Shown: piece after piece, positions 5,777-6,313 of the stretch
How positions within the stretch are numbered: the first letter of the stretch is position 1
How the letters are laid out: each line of letters starts with the position of its first letter
NCBI GenBank assembly: GCA_023136725.1
Contig: JAGLQR010000105.1
Span: 1 to 6,313, forward strand
Direction of reading: 5' to 3'
Source of the DNA: Candidatus Aminicenantota bacterium
GTDB taxonomy: Bacteria; Acidobacteriota; Aminicenantia; UBA2199
Length of the DNA stretch: 6,313 nt
Program-made: the position numbers and the translations under genes
The notes under the pieces: model-generated
What the model was told of the DNA's origin: nothing
What the model saw: only the letters and a program-made list of their open reading frames with translations
Database searches by the model: none

Positions 5777-6313
5777 AAAAATCATTATTTCAAGAATTTT
5801 TTAAAGGTTTCTGGGAAATTCTCCCCCCGTTCAGGCTTGTCCTGGGATTGTGTCCCATACTTGCAGTAACAACTCTTGCTGAAAATGGTTTGGGTATGGG
5901 TATTGCGACTACATTCGTACTTTTCTTCTCAAACATACTAATTGCATCTCTTAAAAATATTATTCCCAAGAAAGTGAGAATAGCAGCATTCATAATAATA
6001 ATCGCGACTTTTGTTGTTATTGTTGAACTTGTGATGAAAGCATATTTTTTCCCGATCTCGCAAAAACTTGGCCTGTTCATTCCATTGATAGTTGTGAATT
6101 GTATTATTCTTGGAAGGGCTGAGGCATTTGCATCTAAGAACAGTGTAATCAGATCAGCGGCAGATGGGCTCGGAGTAGGCCTGGGATTTACCATGTCTCT
6201 TGTTCTTATTTCATCACTGAGAGAATTATTAGGCCAGGGCACTATATTTGGTTTTAGTGTTATGTGGTCAGGTTTTGAACCTTTCGGGTTTATGGCCCAG
6301 GCTCCCGGAGCTT
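5773..6313 (+). CDS. rnfE: electron transport complex subunit RnfE (3' partial)
   Basis: Integral membrane subunit of the Rnf core (RnfA/RnfE, NqrD/NqrE family). RnfA and RnfE sit in opposite orientation and share an intramembrane iron-sulfur cluster. The first 180 codons are present and the frame is open to the right edge; about 20-50 residues are probably missing. Diagnostic stretches are VLGLCPILAVTT (23-34) with cluster cysteine C27, NGLGMGIA (38-45), PLIVVNCIILGRAEAFASKN (104-123) with C110, DGLGVGLGFT (131-140) and LRELLGQGTIFG (149-160). LGRAEAFA and the EPFGFM...PGA ending favour RnfE over RnfA. The usual Asn-Pro before the first motif reads LPPFRLV here. The ATG overlaps the rnfG stop (ATGA), with a weak AAAAGG 11 bases upstream, suggesting translation coupled to rnfG. 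rnfA and rnfB would be expected next. Confidence 0.95.
   Translation, partial: MKKSLFQEFFKGFWEILPPFRLVLGLCPILAVTTLAENGLGMGIATTFVLFFSNILIASLKNIIPKKVRIAAFIIIIATFVVIVELVMKAYFFPISQKLGLFIPLIVVNCIILGRAEAFASKNSVIRSAADGLGVGLGFTMSLVLISSLRELLGQGTIFGFSVMWSGFEPFGFMAQAPGA

Noticed and set aside
5790..6242. 150-codon open frame on the - strand
   Set aside because: Antisense shadow of rnfE, whose + strand translation carries all family motifs.
1..6313. CRISPR arrays, tRNA or rRNA genes, insertion sequences
   Set aside because: No regularly spaced repeats, cloverleaf-like sequences, transposase frames or terminal inverted repeats were seen.

Overview
The window is AT-rich bacterial DNA (GC by eye in the mid-30s percent). 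All genes are on the + strand, tightly packed, and mostly preceded by recognisable Shine-Dalgarno sequences. It carries two membrane or periplasmic heme proteins and an Rnf ion-translocating electron-transport complex, which points to an anaerobic bacterium with a periplasm and cytochrome c maturation. The exact phylum cannot be read from the sequence. An uncultured anaerobic lineage of the FCB type is a guess only.

Region 1 (1-841) is the C-terminal part of a di-heme b-type cytochrome of the cytochrome b561 / formate dehydrogenase gamma type. Its frame stays open to the left edge, so the gene probably begins outside the window. A short GC-rich hairpin at 847-866 follows it. Region 2 (919-1686) is uppP, an undecaprenyl-diphosphate phosphatase of cell-wall lipid-carrier recycling, starting at TTG. 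Region 3 (1687-1947) is a 261-base AT-rich intergenic stretch with a pair of imperfect direct repeats just before the next gene; it is the most likely site of the promoter and operator for what follows.

Region 4 (1948-6313, running off the right edge) looks like one operon: an ArsR-family repressor, a membrane-anchored octaheme c-type cytochrome built from two tandem tetraheme c3-like units, then rnfC, rnfD, rnfG and the start of rnfE. The cytochrome ends 4 bases before rnfC, and rnfC/rnfD, rnfD/rnfG and rnfG/rnfE each overlap by ATGA. The order C-D-G-E predicts rnfA and rnfB just downstream.

The notable point is biochemical. The RnfC here is short (393 aa). It keeps both [4Fe-4S] ferredoxin motifs, but it lacks the glycine-rich FMN/NADH-binding loop and the following Asn-Gly-Ala-Glu-Cys-Glu-Pro type motif of ordinary RnfC. 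RnfD has also lost the standard flavinylation motif, with serine in place of the acceptor threonine, while RnfG keeps a textbook Asp-x-x-Ser-Gly-Ala-Thr site. With an octaheme cytochrome fused into the operon, the simplest inference is an Rnf variant that passes electrons between ferredoxin and a periplasmic cytochrome pool rather than NAD. Cytochrome-linked Rnf clusters are known (for example Methanosarcina MmcA-Rnf and Desulfovibrio), so the association is not new in kind. The loss of the NADH site and the altered RnfD flavin site are what deserve checking.
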